Positions 44,634 through 54,287 of a stretch of 64,000 nt of DNA are shown here, piece by piece; position 1 is the stretch's first letter; every line of letters begins with the position of its first letter. The translations under genes were made by a program, and so were the position numbers. The DNA is from an uncultured Sphingomonadaceae bacterium. GTDB lineage: Bacteria > Pseudomonadota > Alphaproteobacteria > Sphingomonadales > Sphingomonadaceae. The stretch spans positions 186,001-250,000 of the forward strand of contig CANLCX010000003.1 in NCBI GenBank assembly GCA_947489315.1, read 5' to 3'. The notes under the pieces were generated by a model. It was not told the DNA's origin. It saw only the letters and a program-made list of their open reading frames with translations, and did no database searches.

Positions 44634-45374
44634 CTAAAGCAGCAATCCTCCATCAGCGATAAGCGTCTGTCCCACGACATAGCGCGCCAATGGGGACGCC
44701 AGAAAAAGCGACAGCCCAGCCATATCATCGGGATCGCCAATGCGGCCGACCGGAATATTCCTGATGGTCGCTTCCCGGCGTTTCGGGTTCTCGGTTGTCA
44801 CGGCTGTCATTTTCGTTGCGATAAGCCCGGGCGCGATGCCGTTCACGCGGATACCGTCGGGAGCCCATGCCTTGCCCAAAGTTCGGGTCAGGCCCATGGC
44901 TCCTGTCTTCGAGGCATTATAGGCCGGGTTGCCAACAGTCGCATGAAAGGCGGCGGTGGAGCTGATGATGATCAGCGAACCTTGTGCTTCTTTCAAAAGG
45001 TCATGAAATTGCCCGGCAAAGGTCATCAAGCTGTTGAGATTGACCTGGATGACTTTTGCGAAATTTTCCGGTTCAAATTCTGCGCGTTTATATAGCACCA
45101 TGCCTTGCGAGCAGATCAAAACGTCCACTTTAGAAAATGTCCGCCGATAGGCGGTGATGGCCATATCGTCGGCGGCATCCACCTGAGCATAATGCAGGCC
45201 TTCCAGGTCAGAGCCTTCGTCTTTAGAATAATCATCAGCACTTCCGCGCGTGCCGGTGACATGAACTTGCGCCCCGCATTTGCGAAAGGCTTGTGCGGTG
45301 GCATTGCCAATTCCACTGGAGCCGCCAATAACGGAAACTATCTTGCCTTCATAATTGAGCGACGCGTCGATCAT
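44634..45374 (-). CDS. Short-chain dehydrogenase/reductase (SDR)
   Basis: 246 aa classical SDR. Cofactor motif IGGSSGIGNA (G-x3-GIG), catalytic Ser in IISSTAAFHA, Tyr and Lys in YNASK, C-terminal PGLIATKMTA and GQTLIADGG. NAD(P)-dependent oxidation or reduction of an alcohol/ketone; substrate unknown. It ends 2 bp from the MFS stop (convergent) and is divergent from the next SDR. Confidence 0.92.
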   Translation of the reverse strand: MIDASLNYEGKIVSVIGGSSGIGNATAQAFRKCGAQVHVTGTRGSADDYSKDEGSDLEGLHYAQVDAADDMAITAYRRTFSKVDVLICSQGMVLYKRAEFEPENFAKVIQVNLNSLMTFAGQFHDLLKEAQGSLIIISSTAAFHATVGNPAYNASKTGAMGLTRTLGKAWAPDGIRVNGIAPGLIATKMTAVTTENPKRREATIRNIPVGRIGDPDDMAGLSLFLASPLARYVVGQTLIADGGLLL

Positions 45375-45497
45375 ATCTATCCTCTCCCTTTATGTCGGCC
45401 CAGTTGTTCAATGAGCCCCTATGCAAAGCGATATTGGCTGAGCAGAACGTGATGGTCTAGAGCCGATTGTGATAACGCATAATCCAGAGGATAAAAT

Positions 45498-46268
45498 ATG
45501 GATATTCCATTCTCACTGGCGGGTCGGACCGCTCTAATCGCTGGCGCATCATCGGGCCTTGGCGCGCATTTTGCTGAACTGTTTGCTGCGGCGGGCGCGA
45601 ATGTTGTTCTGGGCGCGAGGCGGACGGATCGCACGGCAGAAGTGGCGGACAAGATAATAGCGGCCGGTGGCAGTGCGCTGGCGGTGCCTCTCGACGTAAC
45701 GGATGAGGCATCTGTGATCGCTGCTTATGATGCAGCGGAGGCGAAATTTGGTGTGGTCAATTCAATCGTCGCTAATGCTGGAGTCAGTGCTGCGGGGCGC
45801 TCGACCGATGTGCCCTTGGAAGGTTTGCAGAACCTTATCGGAACAAACGTTATCGGCGTATATCTCGTTGCCCGCGAGGGGGGCAAGCGCCTCATCGCCA
45901 GCGACAGTCGGGCCAAGGAAAACGGCCGAATTACAATCATCGGATCGATTACGTCGCGGCTGACTGGCGAGGGCGATAGCGCTTATGCTGCGAGCAAAGC
46001 TGGCGTCACTCATCTTGGCCGCAATCTGGCGCGTGAGTGGGTGCGGCAGGGGGTGAATGTGAACACCATCCATCCCGGCTATATCGCGACCGAAATACAG
46101 GGCGACTGGTATCAAACCGAAGGTGGTCAGCGCCAGATAGCCGGTTTCCATCGGCGGCGGTTGCAAGACATGTCATCGCTCGATTCAATGATGCTATATC
46201 TTTCTTCAGATGTTTCGCAGGCTATGACCGGGTCTGACATAACAGTCGATGACGGTCAGTGTTTATAA
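45498..46268 (+). CDS. Short-chain dehydrogenase/reductase (SDR)
   Basis: 256 aa classical SDR: IAGASSGLGAHF cofactor motif, NAGVSAAG, Ser in IIGSITSR, Tyr and Lys in YAASK, C-terminal TGSDITVDDGQCL. ATG at 45498 with AGAGGA upstream. Divergent from SDR 44634-45374; convergent with the xdhC gene, which it overlaps by 6 bp. Substrate unknown. Confidence 0.92.
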   Translation: MDIPFSLAGRTALIAGASSGLGAHFAELFAAAGANVVLGARRTDRTAEVADKIIAAGGSALAVPLDVTDEASVIAAYDAAEAKFGVVNSIVANAGVSAAGRSTDVPLEGLQNLIGTNVIGVYLVAREGGKRLIASDSRAKENGRITIIGSITSRLTGEGDSAYAASKAGVTHLGRNLAREWVRQGVNVNTIHPGYIATEIQGDWYQTEGGQRQIAGFHRRRLQDMSSLDSMMLYLSSDVSQAMTGSDITVDDGQCL

Positions 46269-47225
46269 GGCGATGGTGCCATGGGTACGGCTGAAACGGC
46301 TGTGATACGTTTCAATTATTTCGGTTAGCGTGGATAGCGCCAGAGTGGCGGGGTCACGCGTTGACGGAATGATGCCAATAGGGGCTTTCATCCGCTTAAT
46401 AGCCGTGTCGCTGACGCCTATGTCGCTAAGCAAAGTCTTGCGAGTGTCGTGGGTTTTGAAGCTACCCATTGCGCCAATATAAAAGGCTGGTGAAGCTAGT
46501 GCCTGCTTCATCAGTTGCGCTTCCCAGTCATGGTCATGAAAATAAAAGACACATGCCGTCCACGGGTCGGCTTGATAGAGATCGCTAGCCGCTGGTGTTT
46601 TAAGCCGATGAGCCGTGCCACCCTCTGTGGTGATACGGTCCACAATGTCCAAGTCCGGCGTCAATATTTCGCAGTCGAGACCATAGGATGCCGTCAGATT
46701 GGTCAGATTTTCAACAACAGCGCCATGACCGAGGATGATGATTTTGGCGGCGGGAACGTGGTTGACGTGAACCGCTTGTCCATCCCGAACAACGGCTTGA
46801 TCTTGCGCGGCTGGTGCACTGGTGATGGTACCCGTTTTACTCTCCATGCTGATGGTAAAGGGCTGCCTTGCCGAGACCGCATCAAACAGTTCCTCAGCGA
46901 CCCCCGCATTGCGCAAGGGGCTGAACAGCAAATCAATGCCGCCGCCACAAGGCAAGCGAATGTCGAGATATGGCGAGCCTGCGCCAAAACGGACTTCGCG
47001 TGGTGCATTAGTGGTGAGGCAATCCAAGGCTTCAGCGACGACCGCTGTTTCAATGCAACCGCCGGAAAAGGATCCAACGGAGCTGCCGTCTGTCGCGACT
47101 GCCATATGAGCACCGGGATTGCGCGTGGAAGCGCCTGTCACCGCCGTCAAACTTACCAGAGCGCAGCCAAGGCCTGCCGAGGACTTGTCTTTCAGAAACC
47201 GGAATATGGGAAAAATATTGTTCAA
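46263..47225 (-). CDS. xdhC: XdhC/CoxI-family molybdenum-enzyme maturation factor
   Basis: 320 aa. N-terminal XdhC/CoxI domain (ALVSLTAVTGASTRNPGAHMAV, SFSGGCIETAVVAEA) and C-terminal Rossmann domain (KIIILGHGAVVENL, then FYIGAMGSFKTHDTRK). XdhC inserts the sulphurated cofactor into xanthine-oxidase-type enzymes. The start is TTG 47225 with no obvious ribosome site, and a stop lies four codons upstream, so no longer form exists. No molybdenum hydroxylase is adjacent; the nearest is at 30750-33436. It is the last gene of a leftward run of SDR, HyuB, HyuA and HMGL-like genes. Confidence 0.88.
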   Translation of the reverse strand: MNNIFPIFRFLKDKSSAGLGCALVSLTAVTGASTRNPGAHMAVATDGSSVGSFSGGCIETAVVAEALDCLTTNAPREVRFGAGSPYLDIRLPCGGGIDLLFSPLRNAGVAEELFDAVSARQPFTISMESKTGTITSAPAAQDQAVVRDGQAVHVNHVPAAKIIILGHGAVVENLTNLTASYGLDCEILTPDLDIVDRITTEGGTAHRLKTPAASDLYQADPWTACVFYFHDHDWEAQLMKQALASPAFYIGAMGSFKTHDTRKTLLSDIGVSDTAIKRMKAPIGIIPSTRDPATLALSTLTEIIETYHSRFSRTHGTIAL

Positions 47226-47292
47226 GCGTGCCGCAATCTATTGTTTCATAGATACTAGTCCAGTTTGGACGAGGCCCGCAATCTTTCCTTTT

Positions 47293-48066
47293 CTAACGGC
47301 CTCCGGTCACGAACAGACATTGACCGGTGACCCAGCTGGCAGCGGGTGAGGCCATGTAGATGACGGCTGCGGCGATATCCTCTTCCTTGCCATAACGCCC
47401 CAGCGGAACGCCAATATGCTTGAGCAGGTTCTCGCGATCCTCATCGGATTTTATACCCATGGACTCGTCAAAATTCTCGGTCGGAATCGGTCCCGGGGCC
47501 ACCGCGTTAACCCGGATTTTTGGCGCGAGTTCTAAGGATAGCGTACTGGTGAGGCTATTTACCGCCGCTTTTGATGCACCATAAGGCCCATTTTTCACCT
47601 GCCCACCAAAGGAGGCTCGGGACGAAGTGTTGATAATGGAACCGCCATTTTCCTTCATGTGCTTGGCCGCGACAACTGCTCCCATCCAGACGCTTTTGAG
47701 ATTGAGATCAATCTGCGCGTCCCAATTATCCTCTGAGGTTTTCGTGAGATAGCGTGGCGTTCCGTCCGGCAGGCCGCCCGCATTGCTGACCCAAATGGTG
47801 AGCGACCCCAGTTCATCAACAGCGCGCTGTGCCAGATTTTCTAGTGCAGCCATATCAGTGACGTCAGTAGCGACGGTTATGGCGCGGCGGCCCAACGCGC
47901 GGATTTCTTCGGCCACAGCCTCCAGATCACCGGCGGTGCGGGCTGCCAGAGCCACATCTGCGCCAGCCTCTGCCAAGCCTAAAGCAATCGCCCGACCAAT
48001 GCCTTTGCCTGCGCCTGTCACGACCGCGACGTCGCCCTCCAGTTTGAAACTGTCTAATATGCTCAT
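47293..48066 (-). CDS. Short-chain dehydrogenase/reductase (SDR)
   Basis: 257 aa classical SDR: VTGAGKGIGRAIALG cofactor motif, SNAGGLPD, Ser in NTSSRASFGG, Tyr and Lys in YGASK, C-terminal PGPIPTENF and TGQCLFVTGG. Third SDR in 3.5 kb. In the same direction as hyuB upstream (gap about 100 bp) and xdhC downstream. Substrate unknown. Confidence 0.92.
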   Translation of the reverse strand: MSILDSFKLEGDVAVVTGAGKGIGRAIALGLAEAGADVALAARTAGDLEAVAEEIRALGRRAITVATDVTDMAALENLAQRAVDELGSLTIWVSNAGGLPDGTPRYLTKTSEDNWDAQIDLNLKSVWMGAVVAAKHMKENGGSIINTSSRASFGGQVKNGPYGASKAAVNSLTSTLSLELAPKIRVNAVAPGPIPTENFDESMGIKSDEDRENLLKHIGVPLGRYGKEEDIAAAVIYMASPAASWVTGQCLFVTGGR

Positions 48067-48165
48067 AAGAAAACCTCTCCTTTGTCGCCCAGATTATCGG
48101 CGACAAAGGGGAAGTCCACTAACAGAACGGTCACTAATAGAATGGCCAGTCTTAGTCAGCGTTGT

Positions 48166-50031
48166 TTAAGCGGCGACATGCCCCGGTTGGATGGGGGCAG
48201 GCAGGCCGGTTTCTTCGAGACAATTGGCGCGCAGCGTTTCGATATCCGGTCCGAAGTTAAACGGACTGTCGGTTTCGATAACTTGACTAGCCATATCGGT
48301 CCTCAGGCTATCCGTAGCCGATTGGTCAACCGTTCCATCGCCCGCAATGACGACGCCATATTCACGCGCCCCATCTACACTGATCAGACCTTGACGGATT
48401 TCCAACGCGACCAATTCGGGATCACGCTCGAGCGGATCGCCCCATCCGCCGCCGCCCCATGTGACGAAGTGTAACTGGTCACCCTCTGCGACGGTGATTT
48501 CTTCCACCTTATTGGCGACGATCGTGCTCGTGCCATCTGCTTTTTCAAGAATCTTACGAGCCCGTTTTCCTGGCTCACCGCCGTTTACGCCCCATGGCGG
48601 AACGAACCAACGGTCATCATGGATGGAAATAGTCCCACCAGCGAGGAAACGATAGGTTAAGTGAATGCCGTTGCCGCCACGGTGCAATCCTGCGCCACCG
48701 CTATCCTGCGCTGTCTCATAACGTTCGATGCGCAGCGGGAAATAACGTTCCAGAAACTCATTGGGCACATTGGTAAAGCCCGGCCATAGCGAGTGACCAT
48801 CTGGTCCGTCGCCCAGAGGACGCCCGGGTATCCCGCCAAAGCCAATTTGAAACAGCTGGAACCAGTCGCCATTTTTGTCATTGCCGGAATAGAACAGATG
48901 TGGTGACGACGAAAAGCCGGCTGCATTCAGGAATTCCGGCGTCTTCTGACCCAGCAGCCCGCCGAGAATATCGAAAATGCGCCCCAGCGCGTGCGTTCGA
49001 CCAGAGAGCGCAGCGGGGAATTTCGGCTTGAGCAGTGATCCTTCGGGAATCCGCACTTCAATCAGATCATAGAAACCGTCGTTGAACAGGATTTGCGGAT
49101 CGAAAACCATGATCATGTAGATGCCGAAGAACATCTTGAACATATTTTCATTGAGCAAGAAATTGATGGAAGCGCCACTTTGCGGATCGGTCCCTTCAAA
49201 ATCGAGAATGACCTTCTCGCCATCTCGCCGCATCGTGCACTTTATTTTATACGGGCCAGCGCCAATACCATCATCGCAGATATAATCTTCAAAGCTGACC
49301 GGCTCTTCACCAATCGCCTGACCGATCAATGTTTTCATCGCCCGATGATTGCGGGCCAGCAGCTCCTGTGTGGCAGAAACATAGACATCATCGCCGAACC
49401 GTTCTGCCATTTCGATCACGCGGCGCGCGGCCACGCGGCAGGATGCAATAATCGCGTTCAAATCAGCCTGACACCAATCCGGCTTGCGGGTCTGATGCAT
49501 GACGAGCTTCATCAGGTCTTCGTTATATTCGCCCTTTTTCCAGATTTTGACAGGCGGTATGCGGACACCTTCTTCAAAGATTGACTTGGCATCGATCGGC
49601 ATAGAACCGACCACTTTGCCGCCAATGTCGGACTGATGCCCAAACATTGCAGTGTAAGCGATCAAGCGGCCATCCTTGAAAATGGGCAACAGGATTAGCC
49701 AGTCATTATTATGGCTGACAGCGCCGTCACAGCTATAAGGATCAGACAGGAAGATCATGTCGCCATCTTCGAGCGTTCCATCATATAGACGCAGGAAACC
49801 GTCGATAAAGCTGCCAAACTGACCGACAATCATCTTGCCGGTGTGATCAGCGATCAACGGAAAGGCATCGCCCTGTTCCCTGATGCCAGGGGACATGGCC
49901 GTCCGTACAAGCGTGGCATCCATCTCGATCCGCGCATTACGCAACGCATTTTCAATAATATCCAGCGTAACCGGATCAATATCGATTTTCTGGAACGGCG
50001 TGTCGTTGGTTTCAATGATTGTTGCAGGCAT
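48166..50031 (-). CDS. hyuB: Hydantoinase B/oxoprolinase-type subunit
   Basis: 621 aa from the ATG at 50031, one base past the hyuA stop; an earlier in-frame start at 50070 lies inside hyuA. The HyuB fold is clear: DPVTLDIIENALRNARIEMDAT at the start, QGDAFPLIADHTG, the metal-binding FGHQSDIGG, and the C-terminal GGAGLHRGGNGIHL. With HyuA it forms the ATP-dependent hydrolase/carboxylase family (5-oxoprolinase, N-methylhydantoinase, caprolactamase, acetone and acetophenone carboxylases). Subfamily, and so the reaction, cannot be fixed by eye. Confidence 0.92.
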   Translation of the reverse strand: MPATIIETNDTPFQKIDIDPVTLDIIENALRNARIEMDATLVRTAMSPGIREQGDAFPLIADHTGKMIVGQFGSFIDGFLRLYDGTLEDGDMIFLSDPYSCDGAVSHNNDWLILLPIFKDGRLIAYTAMFGHQSDIGGKVVGSMPIDAKSIFEEGVRIPPVKIWKKGEYNEDLMKLVMHQTRKPDWCQADLNAIIASCRVAARRVIEMAERFGDDVYVSATQELLARNHRAMKTLIGQAIGEEPVSFEDYICDDGIGAGPYKIKCTMRRDGEKVILDFEGTDPQSGASINFLLNENMFKMFFGIYMIMVFDPQILFNDGFYDLIEVRIPEGSLLKPKFPAALSGRTHALGRIFDILGGLLGQKTPEFLNAAGFSSSPHLFYSGNDKNGDWFQLFQIGFGGIPGRPLGDGPDGHSLWPGFTNVPNEFLERYFPLRIERYETAQDSGGAGLHRGGNGIHLTYRFLAGGTISIHDDRWFVPPWGVNGGEPGKRARKILEKADGTSTIVANKVEEITVAEGDQLHFVTWGGGGWGDPLERDPELVALEIRQGLISVDGAREYGVVIAGDGTVDQSATDSLRTDMASQVIETDSPFNFGPDIETLRANCLEETGLPAPIQPGHVAA

Positions 50032-50032
50032 T

Positions 50033-52090
50033 TTACTGTCCCTCCGCCAAATTGATGAGGATATTGCCAACTGCGTCCACTTCGCCGACGCAGCCTGTTT
50101 CGATCAGGGTTGTGGAATCCATTTCCACAACAATCGCGGGGCCAATGATGACATCGCCCTGTTTGAGTTTAGCGCGATCATAAATGGCACCATCCTGTTC
50201 TGCGCCGTCCATCCACAATTTGTGATCCCGAATTTTGGCTTCTGATGGGTCGCCATTGCCTTTTTCCAATTCGGCGGCCGGCAGGTTGAGTGACTGACCC
50301 ATTGCGACAGCGCGCAGGTTCACAACTTCATGCGGGGTATCCATGTTGAAGGTAAAAAGCCGATGATGCTCTTCATCAAAGCGGGCTAATATGCCCTCTA
50401 TGCCATCTCGTTCCAGAACTTCTGGCGTGATCGTCAATGGTACTTCAAATGCCTGCCCCGCATAGCGCACATCAATTTCAAATTCGCTGGTAAGATCTTC
50501 TTCTGCAACGCCATCGGACAGCAATTCCGCACGGGTTTGTTCCGCCATTTCCTTCAGGATTGCGATCAGCTCGGACGCATCAGTGGTTGTCGCTAGGCGG
50601 GAGAAGGAGCGCGCTGTCTCTGTGCGCATACGCGTTGTCGCGTCGCCCAAGGCGCACAGCACGCCGGGAGAAACCGGCGATACGGCTGGCCAGCTGCCCA
50701 TCAATCTTGCGACCGCGTTGACGTGCAGCGGCCCTGCTCCGCCAAAACCCATCAGGGCAAAGTGGCGCGGGTCATAGCCTTGCTGCACAGATATCATACG
50801 CAGCGCACCGAACATATTTTCGTTCACAATATCAATGATACCCCGTGCGGCTGCCATCAGGTCAATGCCAAGCGCGTCAGCAATTTTTTGCACCGATTTC
50901 TTGGCGCCTTCGCGATCCAGCTGGAACGAGCCACCGAGAAGATTTTCGGGCAGATATCCGAGCACGACATTGGCGTCGGTGACCGTCGGTTCTTCACCGC
51001 CCTTGCCATAAGCCACTGGCCCCGGCACTGCGCCGGCCGATTGCGGACCGACACGCAGCGCACCGGTTAGCTCCGGTACATAGGCGATTGAGCCGCCGCC
51101 TGCGCCAACCGTCTTCACGTCCAGCGAAGATGCGCGGACAGATAGATGGCCGACCTCGGTTGTGCGCACCCGTCGCGGTTCGAGGTTTTCGATCAGCGCC
51201 ACGTCGGTTGAGGTGCCACCAACGTCGAGCGTCAGGATGTTTTTCAGTCCGGCGTTTTTTGCTACCCAGACTGCGCCTGTAACGCCGCCAGCGGGACCGG
51301 ACATCAGGATATTGACAGGATGCTCTTCCGCTTTTTGCGAGGACATCAGGCCGCCATCAGAGCGCAGCAGCGAGAACCGCCCTGCCATGCCGGCGTCGGC
51401 CAGCTTCGCGCGGAGGCTGGATACATAGTTGCTCACCACGGGCCGGACGGCTGCATTGGCAACGGTCGTCAGAGTGCGCTCATATTCCTGCATTTCGGGA
51501 AGGACTTCGTGGCTCAATGAATAAGGGACGTCAGGCATCTCGGCCGCGACCATTTCGCCGATCCGGCTTTCATGCGCGCCATTAGTATAAGCGTTCATCA
51601 GCGACACCGTAACCGCTTCCACGCCCTGTTTTTTGAGATATTCAATGGCTGTTGTGACACTGGCTTCATCCAATGGACGGACTTCTTCGCCATTGGCATC
51701 CATACGCTCTTTGACGGTAACGGTGTCTTCCAGCGCCGCGAGAGGTTGCGGTTTGGGCCAGATAATCCAGGCAGCCAGACCGCCGGGGACAAAGCTTCGC
51801 GCTATCTGCATGATATCGCGATAACCCTCGGTGGTGATCAGGCCGACTTTTGCGCCCTTGCCTTCCAGCACCGCATTGGTCGCGACGGTCGTACCGTGAA
51901 GAAAATACTCGATTTCGCTGGCTTTGACGTCTGCATCTTCGCAAATCGCGTTCACGCCATTTAATATGCCTTCGGAGCTATCATGGGGTGTGGACGGCGT
52001 TTTGGTGCGCCAGAATTGTCCGGTTTCATCATTGAACAGCAGCAGATCGGTAAAGGTTCCCCCGACATCAACGCCTAGTCGATACCCCAT
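50033..52090 (-). CDS. hyuA: Hydantoinase A/oxoprolinase-type ATP-binding subunit
   Basis: 685 aa. N-terminal actin-like ATPase signature GVDVGGTFTDLLLF, then LHGTTVATNAVLEGKGAKVGLITTEGYRD, and the second phosphate-binding motif LDVGGTSTDVALIE near residue 285. It phosphorylates the carbonyl oxygen of the substrate amide, imide or enol(ate) so that HyuB can hydrolyse or carboxylate it. Follows the HMGL-like gene with a 30-bp gap. Length is normal. Confidence 0.93.
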   Translation of the reverse strand: MGYRLGVDVGGTFTDLLLFNDETGQFWRTKTPSTPHDSSEGILNGVNAICEDADVKASEIEYFLHGTTVATNAVLEGKGAKVGLITTEGYRDIMQIARSFVPGGLAAWIIWPKPQPLAALEDTVTVKERMDANGEEVRPLDEASVTTAIEYLKKQGVEAVTVSLMNAYTNGAHESRIGEMVAAEMPDVPYSLSHEVLPEMQEYERTLTTVANAAVRPVVSNYVSSLRAKLADAGMAGRFSLLRSDGGLMSSQKAEEHPVNILMSGPAGGVTGAVWVAKNAGLKNILTLDVGGTSTDVALIENLEPRRVRTTEVGHLSVRASSLDVKTVGAGGGSIAYVPELTGALRVGPQSAGAVPGPVAYGKGGEEPTVTDANVVLGYLPENLLGGSFQLDREGAKKSVQKIADALGIDLMAAARGIIDIVNENMFGALRMISVQQGYDPRHFALMGFGGAGPLHVNAVARLMGSWPAVSPVSPGVLCALGDATTRMRTETARSFSRLATTTDASELIAILKEMAEQTRAELLSDGVAEEDLTSEFEIDVRYAGQAFEVPLTITPEVLERDGIEGILARFDEEHHRLFTFNMDTPHEVVNLRAVAMGQSLNLPAAELEKGNGDPSEAKIRDHKLWMDGAEQDGAIYDRAKLKQGDVIIGPAIVVEMDSTTLIETGCVGEVDAVGNILINLAEGQ

Positions 52091-52120
52091 ATATCATTCT
52101 CTCTCTTACAATTTATACAT

Positions 52121-53041
52121 TCAGGCTTCGGCCCTTGCGACAAGTGATGGCAAGGGACGTTTCATTATGGTTTCAAACCATTGATTGGTTGCAATGGCTT
52201 TTGCCAGATCAACGCCATGATTGACCGCTGACCGGTCAAGCAGATTGATCAGGTCTTCGGTTGCTATATTGCCAGTGGCATTAGGAGCGAATGGGCAGCC
52301 GCCAAGACCGCCAAGACTGGCATCGAGTGTTGATACGCCCGACCGGACCGCAGCCCAGGCATTGGCAATGCCGGTGTTGCGCGTGTCATGAAAATGCGCG
52401 CGCATCGTGATGTTGGCAGGCAGCAGCTCCTTTAGGCGGCCGAATAAATCTTCGACTTGGCCAGGCACCCCGACACCGATTGTATCAGCGAGCGCGATTT
52501 CAAGCGGTTCTTCTTCGGACATCTCGCTGGCGATACGAAGTACCGTTTCGGGCGGGACATGCCCTTCGAATGGGCAACCGAAGGCCGCAGAAATCGTGAC
52601 CTGCGCTTTCAAGCCTTCGCCCTTGGCAAAACGGATCATCTCCCGATTCTCGCGGATGCCTTGCTCAATTGTCTGGCCTTGGTTCTTTTCGCCAAAAGTG
52701 TCGCTTGCAACAATCACACAGCCTGCTTCATCAATACCGCGCTTGCCACCTTCTTTGGTGGCGAGGCCGCGTAAGACGCCGCGTTTGTTGAGGCATAGGC
52801 CGATATAGGAGACATCATCACGGTCAGGCAGACCTGCGATTACGGCTTCGGCATCGGCCATCTGGGCCACGCGGCCGGGATGGACAAAGCTCGCAACTTC
52901 CATCCGGCGGATGCCAGCGTCGATCATATGGTTGATCAGGCCCAGCTTATCGGCGGTTGATATAATATCGGGCTCGTTCTGCAGCCCGTCGCGTGGGCCG
53001 ACTTCAACGATATTGACTGATAAGGGGTTTTCACGAGCCAT
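52121..53041 (-). CDS. Hydroxymethylglutaryl-CoA lyase-like enzyme
   Basis: 306 aa TIM-barrel lyase of the HMG-CoA lyase/DRE family. VEVGPRDGLQNE at the start, metal-ligand HFHDTRN, and the catalytic-Cys loop GGLGGCPFAPNATGN are intact. It cleaves 3-hydroxy-3-methylglutaryl-CoA or a related beta-hydroxy-acyl-CoA. I chose the ATG at 53041 (MARENPLSVNIV); an in-frame ATG at 53089 would read through the operator and adds non-conserved sequence. No Shine-Dalgarno is visible and the operator/-10-like TATACA lies six bases upstream, so the message may be leaderless. First gene of the leftward operon. Confidence 0.92.
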   Translation of the reverse strand: MARENPLSVNIVEVGPRDGLQNEPDIISTADKLGLINHMIDAGIRRMEVASFVHPGRVAQMADAEAVIAGLPDRDDVSYIGLCLNKRGVLRGLATKEGGKRGIDEAGCVIVASDTFGEKNQGQTIEQGIRENREMIRFAKGEGLKAQVTISAAFGCPFEGHVPPETVLRIASEMSEEEPLEIALADTIGVGVPGQVEDLFGRLKELLPANITMRAHFHDTRNTGIANAWAAVRSGVSTLDASLGGLGGCPFAPNATGNIATEDLINLLDRSAVNHGVDLAKAIATNQWFETIMKRPLPSLVARAEA

Positions 53042-53045
53042 AGAA

Positions 53046-53079
53046 ATTGTATACAATCCATATTGTGCTTTGTATAGTA
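53046..53079. promoter_or_regulatory. Palindromic operator region between the HMGL-like and CaiB genes
   Basis: Perfect 12-bp palindrome ATTGTATACAAT at 53046-53057. A second, imperfect copy TTGTATAGTA lies at 53070-53079 (8 of 10 match), with centres 23 bp apart. The first overlaps the presumed -10 (TATACA) of the leftward HMGL operon; the second overlaps a TATAGT -10-like box at 53073 for rightward CaiB. The core equals the perfect palindrome at 55015. This is the type of site bound by GntR/FCD regulators, one of which is encoded at 54288-54950. Confidence 0.75.
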
Positions 53080-53104
53080 AAAGCATCATGCAGGAGGTTT
53101 ATTA

Positions 53105-54286
53105 ATGGCGCAAGGGGCACTAGCCGGACTCAGATTGATCGAAATGGGTCAACTTATTGCAGGTCCTTTTTGCGGTCAGCTCATGGGTGACCACGGTGCG
53201 GAAGTGATCAAAATTGAACCGCCAAAAGTGGGTGATGCGATGCGCAGCTGGGGGCAGGGGATACCGCTGTGGTTTTCGGTCGTCGGGCGCAACAAAAAAT
53301 CAATCACACTCAATCTTCGCGAAAAAGAAGGTCAGGACATTGTTAAAAAACTGGTTGAAAAAAGCGATTTTCTGTTGGAAAATTTCCGCCCCGGTACGAT
53401 GGAAAAATGGGGGTTGGGCTACGATCAACTGAGCGCGATCAATCAGGCGCTGATCATGATCCGCGTTTCCGGCTATGGCCAGACCGGACCTTATGCCTCC
53501 CGCGCGGGCTATGGCTCGATTGGCGAAGCTATGGGCGGCATGCGCTATATTGCTGGCGAACCCGATCGACCACCAAGTCGCGCAGGCCTGTCTATTGGCG
53601 ACTCGCTCGCCGCCACTTACGCTTGTCTTGGCGCGATGATGGCGCTTCATCACCGGCATGTGACGGGCAAAGGGCAGGTGGTAGATTCGGCTATCTACGA
53701 AGCTGTGCTCGCCAACATGGAATCAACCGTCGCGGAATATACGGTAGCAGGCCATATCCGCGAACGGACCGGATCGATATTGCCGAAAATCGCACCCTCC
53801 AACGTTTATGAAACCAATGATGGCAGCGTGTTGATCGGTGGCAATCAGGACAGCGTATGGAAGCGTATGTCTGCGATGATGGGGCAGCCGGAATTGGGCG
53901 ATGATCCCCGCTATGCGACCCATGTGGCGCGCGGCGAAAATCAGACCGAACTCGATGATCTCATCAATGTCTGGACGCGGACGTTGAGCAGTCAGCAAGT
54001 GCTCGACCTGTGCGAAGAAAACGGTGTTCCGGCTGGTAACATATACCGTGCCCCGGAAATGCTAGCTGACCCACATTTCGAAGCGCGTGATGCGTTGGTG
54101 AAAATGGATCATCCGCAGCATGAGAATTTCATGATGCAGAATGTTGCGCCGAAATTGTCCGACACCCCGGGGAAGGTCGAAACAATTGGTCCCGATCTCG
54201 GTGCCCATAATGAAGCCATTTATGGCGAATTACTGGGCATGGATAGCGCGAAAATGGCAGATCTTTTGGATCGCGGGATTATCTAG
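53105..54286 (+). CDS. CaiB/BaiF CoA-transferase family III
   Basis: 393 aa. Transfers CoA between acids through an aspartyl-CoA intermediate. GLRLIEMGQLIAGPFCGQLMGDHGAEVIKIE at the start (shown in part), the RPGTMEKWGLGYDQL region, and the catalytic Asp in GLSIGDSLAATYA near residue 172. ATG 53105 follows AGGAGG. Transcribed divergently from the HMGL-like gene across the shared operator; convergent with the GntR gene, 1 bp apart. It would activate the pathway acid as its CoA ester. Confidence 0.94.
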   Translation: MAQGALAGLRLIEMGQLIAGPFCGQLMGDHGAEVIKIEPPKVGDAMRSWGQGIPLWFSVVGRNKKSITLNLREKEGQDIVKKLVEKSDFLLENFRPGTMEKWGLGYDQLSAINQALIMIRVSGYGQTGPYASRAGYGSIGEAMGGMRYIAGEPDRPPSRAGLSIGDSLAATYACLGAMMALHHRHVTGKGQVVDSAIYEAVLANMESTVAEYTVAGHIRERTGSILPKIAPSNVYETNDGSVLIGGNQDSVWKRMSAMMGQPELGDDPRYATHVARGENQTELDDLINVWTRTLSSQQVLDLCEENGVPAGNIYRAPEMLADPHFEARDALVKMDHPQHENFMMQNVAPKLSDTPGKVETIGPDLGAHNEAIYGELLGMDSAKMADLLDRGII

Positions 54287-54287
54287 C

